Positions 26,469 to 36,229 of a stretch of 64,000 bases of DNA are shown here, in pieces. Source of the stretch: JAFAXD01 sp051985675 (GTDB lineage: Bacteria > Pseudomonadota > Alphaproteobacteria > Rhizobiales > Xanthobacteraceae); NCBI GenBank assembly GCA_051985675.1, contig JBPYFJ010000038.1, positions 57,388 through 121,387 of the forward strand. The letters run 5' to 3'. Made by a program: the position numbers and the translations under genes. How positions within the stretch are numbered: the first letter of the stretch is position 1; the number at the start of each line of letters is the position of its first letter. Below the pieces are notes generated by a model that worked only from the letters and a program-made list of their open reading frames with translations, made no database searches and was not told where the DNA came from.

Positions 26469-27668
26469 CTAACGTAATTCCGGGGTCGAGTCAAAAAGCC
26501 GCGCGTGCTCCATCAAGGCAAATCGATCGGTCATCCCGGCGATGAAATCCGCGATCTGGCGCGCCCGCACGGCGACGTCGTCCGCCGCGGCGGGCCGCCA
26601 CTCGGGGGGCAGTTCGTGCGACCGCTCGAGGTAGCGGGTGAACAGCTCGCGCAGGCGATCCTCGGCATGGGTCATGATCCGCATCACGCGCGCATGCCGA
26701 TACATGTGCGGCGACAGGAATGCCTTGATCGCCCGGTCCGCGTCGGCGACTGCGCTCGAAAACGCGACGATGCTCTTTGATGCGGCCCGCACGTCGCCCG
26801 CCGATTGCGGCGCGAGTGCGATCAGCCGACCTTGGGCTTCGGCGATGACGTCCTCGATCATGCGGGTAATCAGGCGGCGCAGAAACTCGTGCGCGCGCCG
26901 GTTCGCGTCGAGAGTCGGCTGCTGCCGGTCGACCTCGCGCAGGATATCGCCGGCGAGCGGGAGGCCAGCGAGATCGTCAAGCGCGAACAGGCCGGCGCGC
27001 AGGCCGTCATCGATGTCATGCGCATCGTAGGCAATGTCGTCGGCGATGGCCGCCGCCTGGGCTTCGGTGCTGGCGAAGCTCCACAGTTCGAGATCCTGGC
27101 GGGCATTGAACCCGGCAATTTCACCGGGAATTCCGTGTTCGGCATAGCGGGCGGTCGGCGCCCCGGTGCGATCGATCAGCGGTCCGTTGTGCTTGACGAG
27201 CCCTTCGAGCGTTTCCCAGGTGAGGTTGAGGCCATCGAAGGCGGCGTAGCGCCGTTCCAGCCGGGTGACGACGGCCAGCGTCTGTCCGTTGTGGTCGAAG
27301 CCGCCCCATTCCTTGAGGCAGCTCGCAAGCGCCCGCTCGCCGGCGTGTCCGAACGGCGGGTGCCCGAGGTCGTGGCCGAGCGCGGATGCTTCCGCCAGGT
27401 CTTCGTCGAGCTTAAGGGCGCGCGCGATCGAGCGCGCGATCTGGGTGACCTCGAGCGTATGAGTCAGGCGGGTCCGGTAATGGTCGCCTTCGTGATAGAC
27501 GAACACCTGCGTCTTGTAGCCAAGCCGGCGAAACGCGGTCGAATGGATGAGGCGGTCGCAATCACGGCGGAAATCGCTCCGGGTCGCGCTCGGCGGCTCC
27601 GGCCAAAGCCGGCCGCGCGTAGCGTTGGGGTCGGCCGCATAAGGCGAACGCGGGCCTTTGCTCGCCAT
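26469..27668 (-). CDS. dgt: Deoxyguanosinetriphosphate triphosphohydrolase-like HD protein
   Basis: 399 aa. HD-domain metal ligands are clear: RLTHTLEVTQIARS for the first His and ASALGHDLGHPPFGHAGE for the HD pair, preceded by the RRDCDRLIHSTAFRRLGYKTQV signature split over residues 30-60. Enzymes of this group hydrolyse dNTPs to deoxynucleosides and triphosphate. Upstream of argS on the same strand and divergent from erpA, the usual neighbourhood in Rhizobiales. Confidence 0.92.
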   Translation of the reverse strand: MASKGPRSPYAADPNATRGRLWPEPPSATRSDFRRDCDRLIHSTAFRRLGYKTQVFVYHEGDHYRTRLTHTLEVTQIARSIARALKLDEDLAEASALGHDLGHPPFGHAGERALASCLKEWGGFDHNGQTLAVVTRLERRYAAFDGLNLTWETLEGLVKHNGPLIDRTGAPTARYAEHGIPGEIAGFNARQDLELWSFASTEAQAAAIADDIAYDAHDIDDGLRAGLFALDDLAGLPLAGDILREVDRQQPTLDANRRAHEFLRRLITRMIEDVIAEAQGRLIALAPQSAGDVRAASKSIVAFSSAVADADRAIKAFLSPHMYRHARVMRIMTHAEDRLRELFTRYLERSHELPPEWRPAAADDVAVRARQIADFIAGMTDRFALMEHARLFDSTPELR

Positions 27669-27761
27669 GCCGCCCTCTCCACCTTGGAATGACTACAGTC
27701 GAGCGCGGGTTGACCGCGGCCGCGCTGCTGCATACCTATCAGAGTTGCAGGCGAGGCGCAT

Positions 27762-28100
27762 ATGGACGCGAGCATGGAAGCAGTGACCCTGACCGAGCGG
27801 GCGGCGCGCCGGATCGGCGAGATCCTCAAGCGCGAGCCGAGCGGATCCATGCTGCGCGTGAGCGTCGAGGGGGGCGGCTGCTCCGGGTTTCAATACAAGT
27901 TCGACTTCGACCAGACCCGGGCGGAGGACGACCTCGTGCTGGCGCGCGACGGCGTCGTCGTTCTGATCGATGCGGTCTCGCAGCAATACATGGCGGGCGC
28001 GGAGATCGACTACGTCGACGACCTGATCGGCGCATCGTTCAAGATCAATAACCCGGTCGCGACCGCGTCATGCGGCTGCGGGACCAGCTTCTCGGTATAG
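27762..28100 (+). CDS. erpA: A-type iron-sulfur cluster insertion protein ErpA
   Basis: 112 aa from the ATG at 27762; a second ATG at 27774 is possible. The three cluster-ligand Cys of A-type carriers are in GGGCSGFQYKF and SCGCGTSFSV. ErpA passes Fe-S clusters to target apoproteins. It is divergent from dgt; this dgt/erpA pairing is common in Rhizobiales and supports ErpA over IscA. Confidence 0.92.
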   Translation: MDASMEAVTLTERAARRIGEILKREPSGSMLRVSVEGGGCSGFQYKFDFDQTRAEDDLVLARDGVVVLIDAVSQQYMAGAEIDYVDDLIGASFKINNPVATASCGCGTSFSV

Positions 28101-28105
28101 ATTGA

Positions 28106-28133
28106 CCGCTGCCGGCATGGTCCGGCGCAGCGG
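28106..28133. terminator. Possible bidirectional terminator between erpA and the RND gene
   Basis: An imperfect GC hairpin (CCGCTGCCGG against CCGGCGCAGCGG) lies between the two convergent stops. The following T content is poor, so this is tentative. Confidence 0.3.
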
Positions 28134-28155
28134 CGGTTGTTTCACACGAATTGTC

Positions 28156-31100
28156 CTATTCGGCCGCGACTGCGGGACGCGACGGCTCCGCCACCGCCTC
28201 GAGCTGCGGCTCGAGCCGCCGCCGCAACACGCGATCGATGCGGTCGAGATAGACGTAGACCACCGGCGTGATGAACAGCGTCAGCAGCTGCGAGACGATG
28301 AGCCCGCCCACCACCGCAATGCCGAGCGGCTGGCGCAACTCGGCGCCGGCGCCGGTGCCGAGCGCGATCGGCAGCGTGCCGAAGATGGCCGCGAACGTCG
28401 TCATCATGATCGGACGGAAACGCAGCAGGCAGGCGTCGCGGATCGCCGCCTCGGCATTGAGCCCGACCCGGCGGCGCTCGATGGCGAAGTCGATCATCAT
28501 GATGGCGTTCTTCTTCACGATGCCGACCAGCATCACGATGCCGATCATCGCAATCACCGACAGATCCAGCCCCGTCAGCATGAGCACCAGCAGCGCGCCG
28601 ACACCGGCCGACGGCAGCCCCGAAATGATCGTGATCGGGTGGATGAAGCTCTCGTAGAGAATGCCGAGCACCACGTAGGCGGCAAAGATCGCGGCGAGCA
28701 CCAGGATGCCCTGCCCCTTCAACGAATCCTGAAAGACCTGCGCGCCGCCCTGGAACCCGGGGGTGATCGAGGCCGGCATGTTCATGTCGCGGGCGAGCTG
28801 GTTGATGGCGTCGGTGGCCTGCCCAATCGAGAACCCGGGCGCCACGTTGAAGAACATCGTGACCGACGGCTGCTGGCCCTGGTGATTGACCTGCAGCGGG
28901 CCCACCGTTGGCTTGAGCTTGGCGACGACGCTGAGCGGGATTGCGGTGCCGGAAAGAACGCCGACGCCGTTCACGCCGCCGCCGGGAGCGGGCGTGCTGG
29001 TCGGTGCGTTGGTCTTCAGATAAATCCGCGATAGATCGGTCGAATCAATCTGGAATTCCGGCTTGTTCTCGAGGATCACCTGATAGTCGTTGGACGGCGT
29101 GTAGATCGTCGCGACCTGGCGGCTGCCGAATGCGTTGAACAGTTCCTGGCGAACCTGGTCGATGGAAATGCCGTAAACCGCCGCCATCTCGCGGTCGATG
29201 TCGACCGTCAACGTGGGATTGGAAATATAGAGATCGCTCGAAACGTCGACGATTCCCGGGATTTTTGCGATGCGGTCGCGCATCTCCGGGGCGAACCGAT
29301 AGAGCGCCTCGGTGTCGCTCGATTGCAGGGTGTACTGCCAATCCGCCTTCGAGATTCGTCCCGTAATGTTGATGTTCTGCACCGGCGAGAAGACGGTGCG
29401 CATGCCGGTGACGACGTTGGCCTCGCGGCGCAGCCGCTGGATCACGTCGAGCACCTTTTCCTTGCGCTCGCCCCGCGGCTTGAGCGCAATGAACAGCCGC
29501 CCTTGATTGTTGGCGATATTCGGCCCGCCGACACCGACGGTCGAGTTGACGTAATCCACCGCCTTGTCGGCCTGCACGATCGCGGCGATCTTCTGCTGGC
29601 GTTCGTACATGGCCAGGAAGGAGATGTCCGAGGGGCCTTCGACCGAGCCGAAGATGAACCCGGTGTCTTCGACCGGGAAGAAGCCCTTGGGAACGTAGTA
29701 GTAGAGCGCCACGCTCGTGATGATGGTCGCGAACGTCACCACCAGCATCGTGGCCTTGTAGGCCAGCACCTTGTCGAGCGACCATTCGTAGGCGCGCAAC
29801 ATGCCCTTGAACATCGTCTCGAACCAGCGCAGCACGAAAAACTGCTTCTCGCCCTCGCGATGGGCGCGCAACACGCGCGCGCACAGCATCGGGGTCAGCG
29901 TCAGCGAAACGAAGCCCGACAGCACGATCGCGACCGCGATCGTGACCGCGAACTCGCGGAACACGCGACCGACGATGCCTCCCATCAGCAGCACCGGGAT
30001 GAACACCGCGATCAGCGAGAACGTGATTGAAATGATGGTGAATCCGATTTCGCGCGAGCCCTTGAGCGCGGCCTCGAACGGCCGCATACCGCCTTCCATG
30101 TGGCGCACGATGTTCTCGAGCATCACGATCGCGTCGTCCACCACGAACCCGACCGACAACGTGAGCGCCAAGAGCGTCATGTTGTTGACCGAGAAATTGA
30201 ACGCGTACATCGCCGCACAGGTGCCGATCAGCGACACCGGCACCGCCAAGGCTGGAATGATGGTCGCGGGGATCGAGCGCAGGAACAGGAAGATCACCAG
30301 GATGACGAGAGTGATCGCGATCAACAACGTGAACTGGACGTCTTCGACGGCCGCGCGAATGGAGATCGAACGGTCGTTGAGGATTTGCATCTTGATCGCG
30401 GCCGGAATCTGCGCCCGGTAGGACGGCATCCGTGCGCGTATCGAATCCACGACCGCGACCGTGTTGGCGTCGGGCTGCCGCTGGATGGCGAGCACGATCG
30501 CGCGCTCGCCGTTGAACTGGCTTGCGATCTTGTTGTTCTCGACGCTGTCGATGACCCGCGCGATCTCGTCGAGATGCACGGGGGTGCCGTTGCGATAAGC
30601 GACGACGACTTTCCGGTAATCCTCGGCCTTGGTCATGGCGCCGGTCGCGGCCAGCGTCACGTCCCGCTGCGGACCGGAGATCGTCCCCACCGGCGTCGAT
30701 GAGTTGGTCTTGGAGACGACGTTGCGGATGTCGTCGAGGGAAATATTGCGTTGGGCGGCGGCGATCGGATCGACCTGCACCCGCACCGCGAACTTCTGGG
30801 CGCCGTAGACCAGCACCTGGGCGATGCCGGGGAGCTGTGAAATCTGCTGCGCCAGCGTGATCTCGCCGTAGTCGTCGACCGTCGACAGCGGCAGCGTCGA
30901 CGACACCAGGCTGATGAACATGATCGGGAAGTCGCCCGGATTGACCTTCCGGAACGACGGCGGCGTGGTCATTTCGATCGGCAATCTACGCTGCGCAACC
31001 GTGAGCGCAGTCTGCACGTCGAGGGCGGCGCCATCGATATTGCGGTTGAGATCGAACTGGATGGTGATCTGCGTGAGGCCGAGGGATGACGTCGAGGTCA

Positions 31101-31338
31101 TCGACGTGATCCCGGCGATGGTCGAGAGCTGCCGCTCGATCGGGCCGGCGACCGATGCGGCCATGGTTTCCGGGCTCGCGCCCGGCAACGTCGCGGTGAT
31201 CTGGATGGTGGGAAAGTCGACGGTCGGGAGCGCGGCGACCGACAGCAGGCGATAACCGAACACGCCGAACACAATCAGCGCCGCCGTGATGAGCGTCGTC
31301 ATCACCGGGCGGCGGATGCAGGTCTCGGAAATGTTCAT
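28156..31338 (-). CDS. RND efflux pump inner-membrane permease (MdtB/AcrB type)
   Basis: 1060 aa with twelve transmembrane segments and two large periplasmic loops. The proton-relay Asp pair is in GFVVDDAIVMLENIVRHMEGG. The N-terminal MNISETCIRRPVMTTLITAAL and the LLLALTLSVG region fit the MdtB/MdtC-like branch. It exports drugs or metabolites in a tripartite complex with the adaptor encoded 9 bases upstream and an outer-membrane channel. No channel gene is in this operon; the tolC at 43444 is a candidate partner by inference. Substrates unknown. Confidence 0.93.
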   Translation of the reverse strand: MNISETCIRRPVMTTLITAALIVFGVFGYRLLSVAALPTVDFPTIQITATLPGASPETMAASVAGPIERQLSTIAGITSMTSTSSLGLTQITIQFDLNRNIDGAALDVQTALTVAQRRLPIEMTTPPSFRKVNPGDFPIMFISLVSSTLPLSTVDDYGEITLAQQISQLPGIAQVLVYGAQKFAVRVQVDPIAAAQRNISLDDIRNVVSKTNSSTPVGTISGPQRDVTLAATGAMTKAEDYRKVVVAYRNGTPVHLDEIARVIDSVENNKIASQFNGERAIVLAIQRQPDANTVAVVDSIRARMPSYRAQIPAAIKMQILNDRSISIRAAVEDVQFTLLIAITLVILVIFLFLRSIPATIIPALAVPVSLIGTCAAMYAFNFSVNNMTLLALTLSVGFVVDDAIVMLENIVRHMEGGMRPFEAALKGSREIGFTIISITFSLIAVFIPVLLMGGIVGRVFREFAVTIAVAIVLSGFVSLTLTPMLCARVLRAHREGEKQFFVLRWFETMFKGMLRAYEWSLDKVLAYKATMLVVTFATIITSVALYYYVPKGFFPVEDTGFIFGSVEGPSDISFLAMYERQQKIAAIVQADKAVDYVNSTVGVGGPNIANNQGRLFIALKPRGERKEKVLDVIQRLRREANVVTGMRTVFSPVQNINITGRISKADWQYTLQSSDTEALYRFAPEMRDRIAKIPGIVDVSSDLYISNPTLTVDIDREMAAVYGISIDQVRQELFNAFGSRQVATIYTPSNDYQVILENKPEFQIDSTDLSRIYLKTNAPTSTPAPGGGVNGVGVLSGTAIPLSVVAKLKPTVGPLQVNHQGQQPSVTMFFNVAPGFSIGQATDAINQLARDMNMPASITPGFQGGAQVFQDSLKGQGILVLAAIFAAYVVLGILYESFIHPITIISGLPSAGVGALLVLMLTGLDLSVIAMIGIVMLVGIVKKNAIMMIDFAIERRRVGLNAEAAIRDACLLRFRPIMMTTFAAIFGTLPIALGTGAGAELRQPLGIAVVGGLIVSQLLTLFITPVVYVYLDRIDRVLRRRLEPQLEAVAEPSRPAVAAE

Positions 31339-31347
31339 CGGCGCGCC

Positions 31348-32475
31348 TTAGGCATCCGGCTTGTTGCCGCGCACCGCCACCGGCGCGCCATTGGTCAGCA
31401 GCAGGAAGCCGTCGGTGACGACGGTTTCGCCGCCCTCAAGACCGCTTTCAAGCGCCGTTTCCTTGCCGGAGAGCCGCGCCACCGTAACCGGCTGAACCAC
31501 TGCCTTGCCGTTCTTGACGACGAACACGAAGGTGCCCTGCTGGCTGATCTGCACGGCGGCGGAAGGGATCACGACGGCGTCCTCGTCGCGCAATGTCAGT
31601 TGCACGTTGACGAGCGTTCCCGGCCACAGCAGGTCATCGGTATTCGGCATCGTGGCGCGGATGGTCACGAGCCCGGTGGCCATGTCGACGGTGTTCTCGA
31701 TCATGGTGACGGCGCCGCTGGCCGACCGGCTTTCGCCCGGCGCAATGGCCTCGACGGTCGCGGATTCGGACGCCAGCGCCTTGCGGATGTCCGGCAGGCT
31801 CGCCTGCGGGACCGCGAACGTGACGTAGATCGGCGCGATCTGGATGATGGTCGCGATCGGTTGAATATCGGCGATCCGAACGAAGTTCCCGACCTTGACG
31901 GCGGCGGCACTGATGCGTCCGCTGATCGGCGCCCGAATGGTGCAGTAGCTCAGCAGGACCTTGAGGTTCTGGATCTGCGCCTGGTCCGCCTTGATGGCGC
32001 CCGCGAAGGTGCCGGACGCCGTCTTGGCGTTATCGAGGTTGAGGATCGGGGTCGCCCCCTTGGTCACGAGCTCGCCGTAGCGCCGCACGTCGCGCTCGGC
32101 CCCCTCGAGCTGGGCCTGATCGCGCGCGAGATTACCTTCGGCCTGCTGGATCTGCGCGTCGATCGAGCGGCTGTCGAGCCGGAGCAGAACGTCGCCTTGC
32201 TGAACCATGGCGCCGTCGGCGAATTCCACCGCGGTGATTTCGCTGTCGATGCGCGGACGCACCGCCACGCTCGCGATCGGCGACACGTTGCCGATCGCAC
32301 TCAAGGTGACCGCGTTTTTCTTTTTGACGGCTTTAGCGACCTCGATCGCGACCGGCCGCGGCCCCTGATTGGGCGCCTGCGCCGCGGTGCGTCCCGGAAG
32401 CCCGAACGCGGCCAGCCACACCCCCGCCGCGGCAACCGCCACAACGCAAGCCAATAAAAAAATGCGTCTGATCAT
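31348..32475 (-). CDS. RND periplasmic adaptor (membrane fusion protein)
   Basis: 375 aa from the ATG at 32475 (MIRRIFLLACVVAVAAAGVW), giving an N-terminal signal anchor. The lipoyl-like halves are visible (RPRIDSEITAVEFADGAMVQQGDVLLRLD and ISGRISAAAVKVGNFV), separated by a coiled-coil hairpin, with a beta-barrel after residue 210. It bridges the RND pump and the outer-membrane channel. First gene of a two-gene operon and divergent from xthA. Confidence 0.92.
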   Translation of the reverse strand: MIRRIFLLACVVAVAAAGVWLAAFGLPGRTAAQAPNQGPRPVAIEVAKAVKKKNAVTLSAIGNVSPIASVAVRPRIDSEITAVEFADGAMVQQGDVLLRLDSRSIDAQIQQAEGNLARDQAQLEGAERDVRRYGELVTKGATPILNLDNAKTASGTFAGAIKADQAQIQNLKVLLSYCTIRAPISGRISAAAVKVGNFVRIADIQPIATIIQIAPIYVTFAVPQASLPDIRKALASESATVEAIAPGESRSASGAVTMIENTVDMATGLVTIRATMPNTDDLLWPGTLVNVQLTLRDEDAVVIPSAAVQISQQGTFVFVVKNGKAVVQPVTVARLSGKETALESGLEGGETVVTDGFLLLTNGAPVAVRGNKPDA

Positions 32476-32633
32476 TGTTGGCCGAACGCTATCAACGCCC
32501 GGACGTCCTCCCTGTCGCCGCCCCATGTCAATCTAAAACGCCGCGCCAGGGGTGGTATTCCTGGCCCGTTTGCATAAGCGATTTTTCTAACACAATCATG
32601 GACATTATGCATCCTTTCCCGCACAAACGCGCC

Positions 32634-33419
32634 ATGCGTATCGCAACCTGGAACGTCAACTCGATCAAGCAACGCGTCGAGAATGCGGTCGCATGGTTAA
32701 CCGCGACCAAGCCCGACGTGGTGTGCCTGCAGGAGACGAAGTGCCTCGATGCAGCGTTTCCGCGCGAACCGTTCGAGGAGCTCGGATACAACGTCGCTAT
32801 CCACGGCCAGAAGAGTTTCAACGGCGTGGCGATCCTGTCGAAACTGCCGCTGGAGGACGTCAAGCCCGGGCTGCCAGGCGATGACGGGGACGATCACGCA
32901 CGCTTCATGGAGGCGACGCTCTCGACGCCGGCGGGCGCGGTTCGTGTCGCGTCCATCTACCTGCCCAACGGCAACCCGATTGGGACTGAAAAATATTCTT
33001 ACAAAATCAATTGGATGGAGCGGCTTTCTCACTACGCGCGAGAACGGCTCGAGTTGGAAGAGCCACTGATTCTGGCCGGCGACTTCAACGTCATCCCCGC
33101 GCCTGCCGACGCCCACAACCCGGAACTCTGGGTCAACGATGCGTTGTTTCTGCCGCAAACGCGCGCGCGGTTTCGCGCGCTGAGCTATCTCGGATTGACC
33201 GATGCGATCCGCGCGGTCAGCGCCGAGCCGAACCTCTACACGTTCTGGGACTACCAGGCGGGCGCCTGGCAAAAGAACAACGGCATCCGCATCGACCATC
33301 TGCTGCTCTCGCCCGCAGCGGCGGACCGGTTGACCGCGGCCGGCATCGACAAGCACGTGCGTGCCTGGGAAAAGCCCTCCGACCACGTGCCGGTGTGGAT
33401 TGATCTCAAAGATGGTTAA
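32634..33419 (+). CDS. xthA: Exodeoxyribonuclease III (AP endonuclease family)
   Basis: 261 aa from the ATG at 32634 (MRIATWNVNSIKQR); an in-frame ATG at 32598 would add 12 residues. Catalytic motifs are all present: WNVNS, LQETKC with the metal Glu, GDFNVIPAPAD, and the C-terminal IDHLLLSP and PSDHVPVW. Cleaves DNA 5' to abasic sites and degrades 3' ends during base-excision repair. Confidence 0.93.
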   Translation: MRIATWNVNSIKQRVENAVAWLTATKPDVVCLQETKCLDAAFPREPFEELGYNVAIHGQKSFNGVAILSKLPLEDVKPGLPGDDGDDHARFMEATLSTPAGAVRVASIYLPNGNPIGTEKYSYKINWMERLSHYARERLELEEPLILAGDFNVIPAPADAHNPELWVNDALFLPQTRARFRALSYLGLTDAIRAVSAEPNLYTFWDYQAGAWQKNNGIRIDHLLLSPAAADRLTAAGIDKHVRAWEKPSDHVPVWIDLKDG

Positions 33420-33440
33420 TGCGGGAGTCGGCGCGAACGG

Positions 33441-34295
33441 CTATTCGCGGCGTCCCTTGATCCAGCGCTCGATGTAGACCAGCGCCTGCGAGCGATCTTC
33501 ATCCGACGCCTGCTTGAAGGCGGCGGCGTGCAACTCCTTGATCCATCCGTCCTGCGGGCCGGCCGCATCGCTGGCGAGCGTGAGCCACATCAGGCCCCGC
33601 GCGGTCTGCTTCGGTACCAACTCGCCTTTGAACAGCATGTCGCCGAGCAACGCCTGCGCCTGATACTGGCCCTTGTTGGCCGCAAGCCCGAGCCAGCGCG
33701 CCGCAAGCTTCGCATCCTTCGGGCCGACGGTTCCTTCGATGTAGATGCGGCCCAAATTGTACTGCGCGTCCGCGTCGCCGAAGTAGGACGCCGCATAGGC
33801 GAACATCTCGCGCGCGCGATCGGGATCGGGTTTGAGCGCGTTCGGAATTCCGTCGAGATAGTACGACCCGAGCGCCACGAAGGCGTTCGCCACAAACCGG
33901 GCTTGCGGCGTGCCGGGATTGTCCTCGGCATGGGCGTTGGCGATGCCGCGGAAATATTCGAACGCGCGAACGTCATCACGTGCAACGCCGGCGCCCTCCG
34001 CATAGATGCGGCCGAGCTTCCATTGCGCTACGGCGTGGCCGTTCGCCGCCGCGTATTGCAGCGAACTCAAGCCTGCTTTCACGTCGCCCGCGCGCAGTTG
34101 AGCGGTGCCGGACCGGAACGCCTCGACCGCCGCGGCGCTCGGCTCGGACGCCGATGCGGCGGGTGGCGGCAATTCGACATTGACGGGCGCAACGCTGTTC
34201 GGCGAGCCGCCGTCGAAGGCCGACCCCGAGCCGACGGGCAGCGCCAGCGCGCCCAGCGCCAAAGCTCCGACTGCGATGCGGTTAAATGTCCGCAT
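33441..34295 (-). CDS. Secreted Sel1-like repeat protein
   Basis: 284 aa from the ATG at 34295, giving a signal peptide (MRTFNRIAVGALALGALALP). About five Sel1-like repeats follow from residue 70 (AQWKLGRIYAEGAGVARDD, AQYNLGRIYIEGTVGPKD, YQAQALLGDMLFKGELVPKQ), forming an alpha-solenoid that usually binds partner proteins in the periplasm. Its start overlaps the 3' end of ilvD by 14 bases on the same strand. Specific role unknown. Confidence 0.85.
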   Translation of the reverse strand: MRTFNRIAVGALALGALALPVGSGSAFDGGSPNSVAPVNVELPPPAASASEPSAAAVEAFRSGTAQLRAGDVKAGLSSLQYAAANGHAVAQWKLGRIYAEGAGVARDDVRAFEYFRGIANAHAEDNPGTPQARFVANAFVALGSYYLDGIPNALKPDPDRAREMFAYAASYFGDADAQYNLGRIYIEGTVGPKDAKLAARWLGLAANKGQYQAQALLGDMLFKGELVPKQTARGLMWLTLASDAAGPQDGWIKELHAAAFKQASDEDRSQALVYIERWIKGRRE

Positions 34296-36006
34296 AGCAC
34301 GACGTCTCGGCCTGCGCGCCAGGGTGGGTGACGGCGCCAAGACGCGCAGACCCGACCTGCTGGGCGTATTTCCAAATGTAGCCGGAGGTGAACTCGGACG
34401 CCGGCGCCTTCCAGCGCGCCTTGCGGGCCTCGAGCTCGGCTTGCGAGAGCTCGACCTCGAGCGTGCCGCGCTCGGCGTCGAGCCGAATGAGATCGCCGTC
34501 CTTGATCAGCGCGATCGGTCCGCCGACCGCAGCCTCTGGACCAACGTGGCCGACGCAGAAGCCGCGGGTCGCGCCCGAAAAGCGTCCGTCCGTAATCAGC
34601 GCGACCTTGCCACCCATGCCCTGCCCGTAAAGGGCGGCGGTGGTGGCCAACATCTCACGCATACCCGGGCCCCCGCGCGGACCTTCGTACCGAATGACAA
34701 GGACGTCGCCTTCCCTGTAGGCCCGGTTCTTGACGGCCTCAAAGCACGCTTCTTCTCCGTCAAAGCAGCGTGCCGGACCTGAGAACGTCAACTTCGACAT
34801 ACCCGCAACCTTAACTATCGCGCCATCTGGAGCCAGGTTGCCGACAAGTCCCACTACGCCACCGGTCGCCAGCAGAGGTTTGCCGGCGGGCCGCACAACG
34901 TCCTGATCGTCGTTCCATCGGACGCTTTTTAGGTTTTCGGCGATAGTGCGCCCGGTCACAGTCATGCACGCGCCGTGCAGATAACCGTGATCGAGCAGAG
35001 TCTTCATCAGCAACGGAACGCCGCCAGCTTCGAATAAATCTTTGGCGACATAGCGGCCGCCCGGTTTCAAATCCGCGATATATGGTGTTCTTTTGAAGAC
35101 CTCGGCGACATCGAACAGGTCGAACTTCACACCGCATTCGTTTGCAATCGCTGGCAAATGCAGCGCGGCGTTGGTCGAGCCGCCGGACGCGGATACGACC
35201 GCGGCCGCGTTCTCCAGCGCTTCCCGGGTGACAATGTCGCGCGGACGAATCCGCCGCTTGAGCAGATCCATGACCTGCTCGCCCGCCGTCATGCAGAACT
35301 TGTCGCGAATCTCGTACGGCGCCGGCGCCCCCGCCGAGTACGGCAGCGCGAGGCCGATGGCTTCCGATACCGTCGCCATGGTGTTGGCGGTGAACTGCGC
35401 TCCGCACGCGCCCGCCGACGGGCAGGCGTTCTGCTCGAGATCGTCGAGATCTTCAGCGGACATGTCACCGACCGAAAACCTGCCGACGGCTTCAAACACG
35501 TCCTGGATCGTCACCGGCTTGCCTTTGAAGGTGCCGGGAAGAATCGAGCCGCCGTAGATGAAGATCGACGGAATGTTCAGACGGCACATCGCCATCATCA
35601 TGCCGGGCAGCGACTTGTCGCAGCCGGCGATGCCGACGAGCGCGTCATAGGCGTGGCCGCGGATCGTCAACTCGACCGAATCCGCAATCACCTCGCGCGA
35701 CGGCAGCGAGGCCTTCATGCCCTGGTGACCCATCGCAATCCCGTCGGTCACCGTGATGGTGCAGAATTCGCGCGGCGTGCCGCCGGCCGCCACGACGCCC
35801 TTCTTGACCACCTGCGCCTGGCGCATCAGTGCGATGTTGCAGGGTGCCGCCTCGTTCCAGCACGACGCGACGCCGACAAACGGCTGATGGATCTGCTCAG
35901 TGGTGAGCCCCATCGCATAGTAGAACGCGCGATTGGGAGCCCGCTCCGGGCCTTCGGTGACGAACCGGCTCGGCAGGGTACCTTTGAGCGCTGTCTTCGC
36001 GTCCAT
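34282..36006 (-). CDS. ilvD: Dihydroxy-acid dehydratase
   Basis: 574 aa, the usual length. Iron-sulfur ligand Cys are in SCWNEAAPCNIAL, GCDKSLPGMMMA and CPSAGACGAQFTANTM. It dehydrates dihydroxyacids in the valine, leucine and isoleucine pathways. The C-terminal FTSGYIWKYAQQVGSARLGAV-type end is complete. A Sel1 gene starts within its last codons. No leader-peptide attenuator was recognised in the 223 bases upstream. Confidence 0.95.
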   Translation of the reverse strand: MDAKTALKGTLPSRFVTEGPERAPNRAFYYAMGLTTEQIHQPFVGVASCWNEAAPCNIALMRQAQVVKKGVVAAGGTPREFCTITVTDGIAMGHQGMKASLPSREVIADSVELTIRGHAYDALVGIAGCDKSLPGMMMAMCRLNIPSIFIYGGSILPGTFKGKPVTIQDVFEAVGRFSVGDMSAEDLDDLEQNACPSAGACGAQFTANTMATVSEAIGLALPYSAGAPAPYEIRDKFCMTAGEQVMDLLKRRIRPRDIVTREALENAAAVVSASGGSTNAALHLPAIANECGVKFDLFDVAEVFKRTPYIADLKPGGRYVAKDLFEAGGVPLLMKTLLDHGYLHGACMTVTGRTIAENLKSVRWNDDQDVVRPAGKPLLATGGVVGLVGNLAPDGAIVKVAGMSKLTFSGPARCFDGEEACFEAVKNRAYREGDVLVIRYEGPRGGPGMREMLATTAALYGQGMGGKVALITDGRFSGATRGFCVGHVGPEAAVGGPIALIKDGDLIRLDAERGTLEVELSQAELEARKARWKAPASEFTSGYIWKYAQQVGSARLGAVTHPGAQAETSCYADI

Positions 36007-36229
36007 GGAGTCGTTTACGCCCGGGCTGGTCCAACGTGTGGACCGGCGGGCCCACTCTAACTGATGTAACGGTCTCGGGGAGCGCTGTGGCGGAATAGCG
36101 GCGCAGGTCTGTCGGACCGAGGAAATTTGTTGATACTTCTAGGGATGTTACCACGACGCCACAGACACGGGCGGCTGTTGCAGTGCATTAGGAAATGACC
36201 CTAAGCCATCTCAAACCCGCTCCACCGCC

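Noticed and set aside
28102..30702. Long plus-strand open frames opposite the RND permease
   Set aside because: Arg/Asp/His-rich composition typical of antisense reading of a high-GC gene; no ribosome sites or motifs.
36007..36229. A branched-chain amino-acid leader/attenuator before ilvD
   Set aside because: No short frame with Val/Leu/Ile codon runs next to a terminator hairpin was found.
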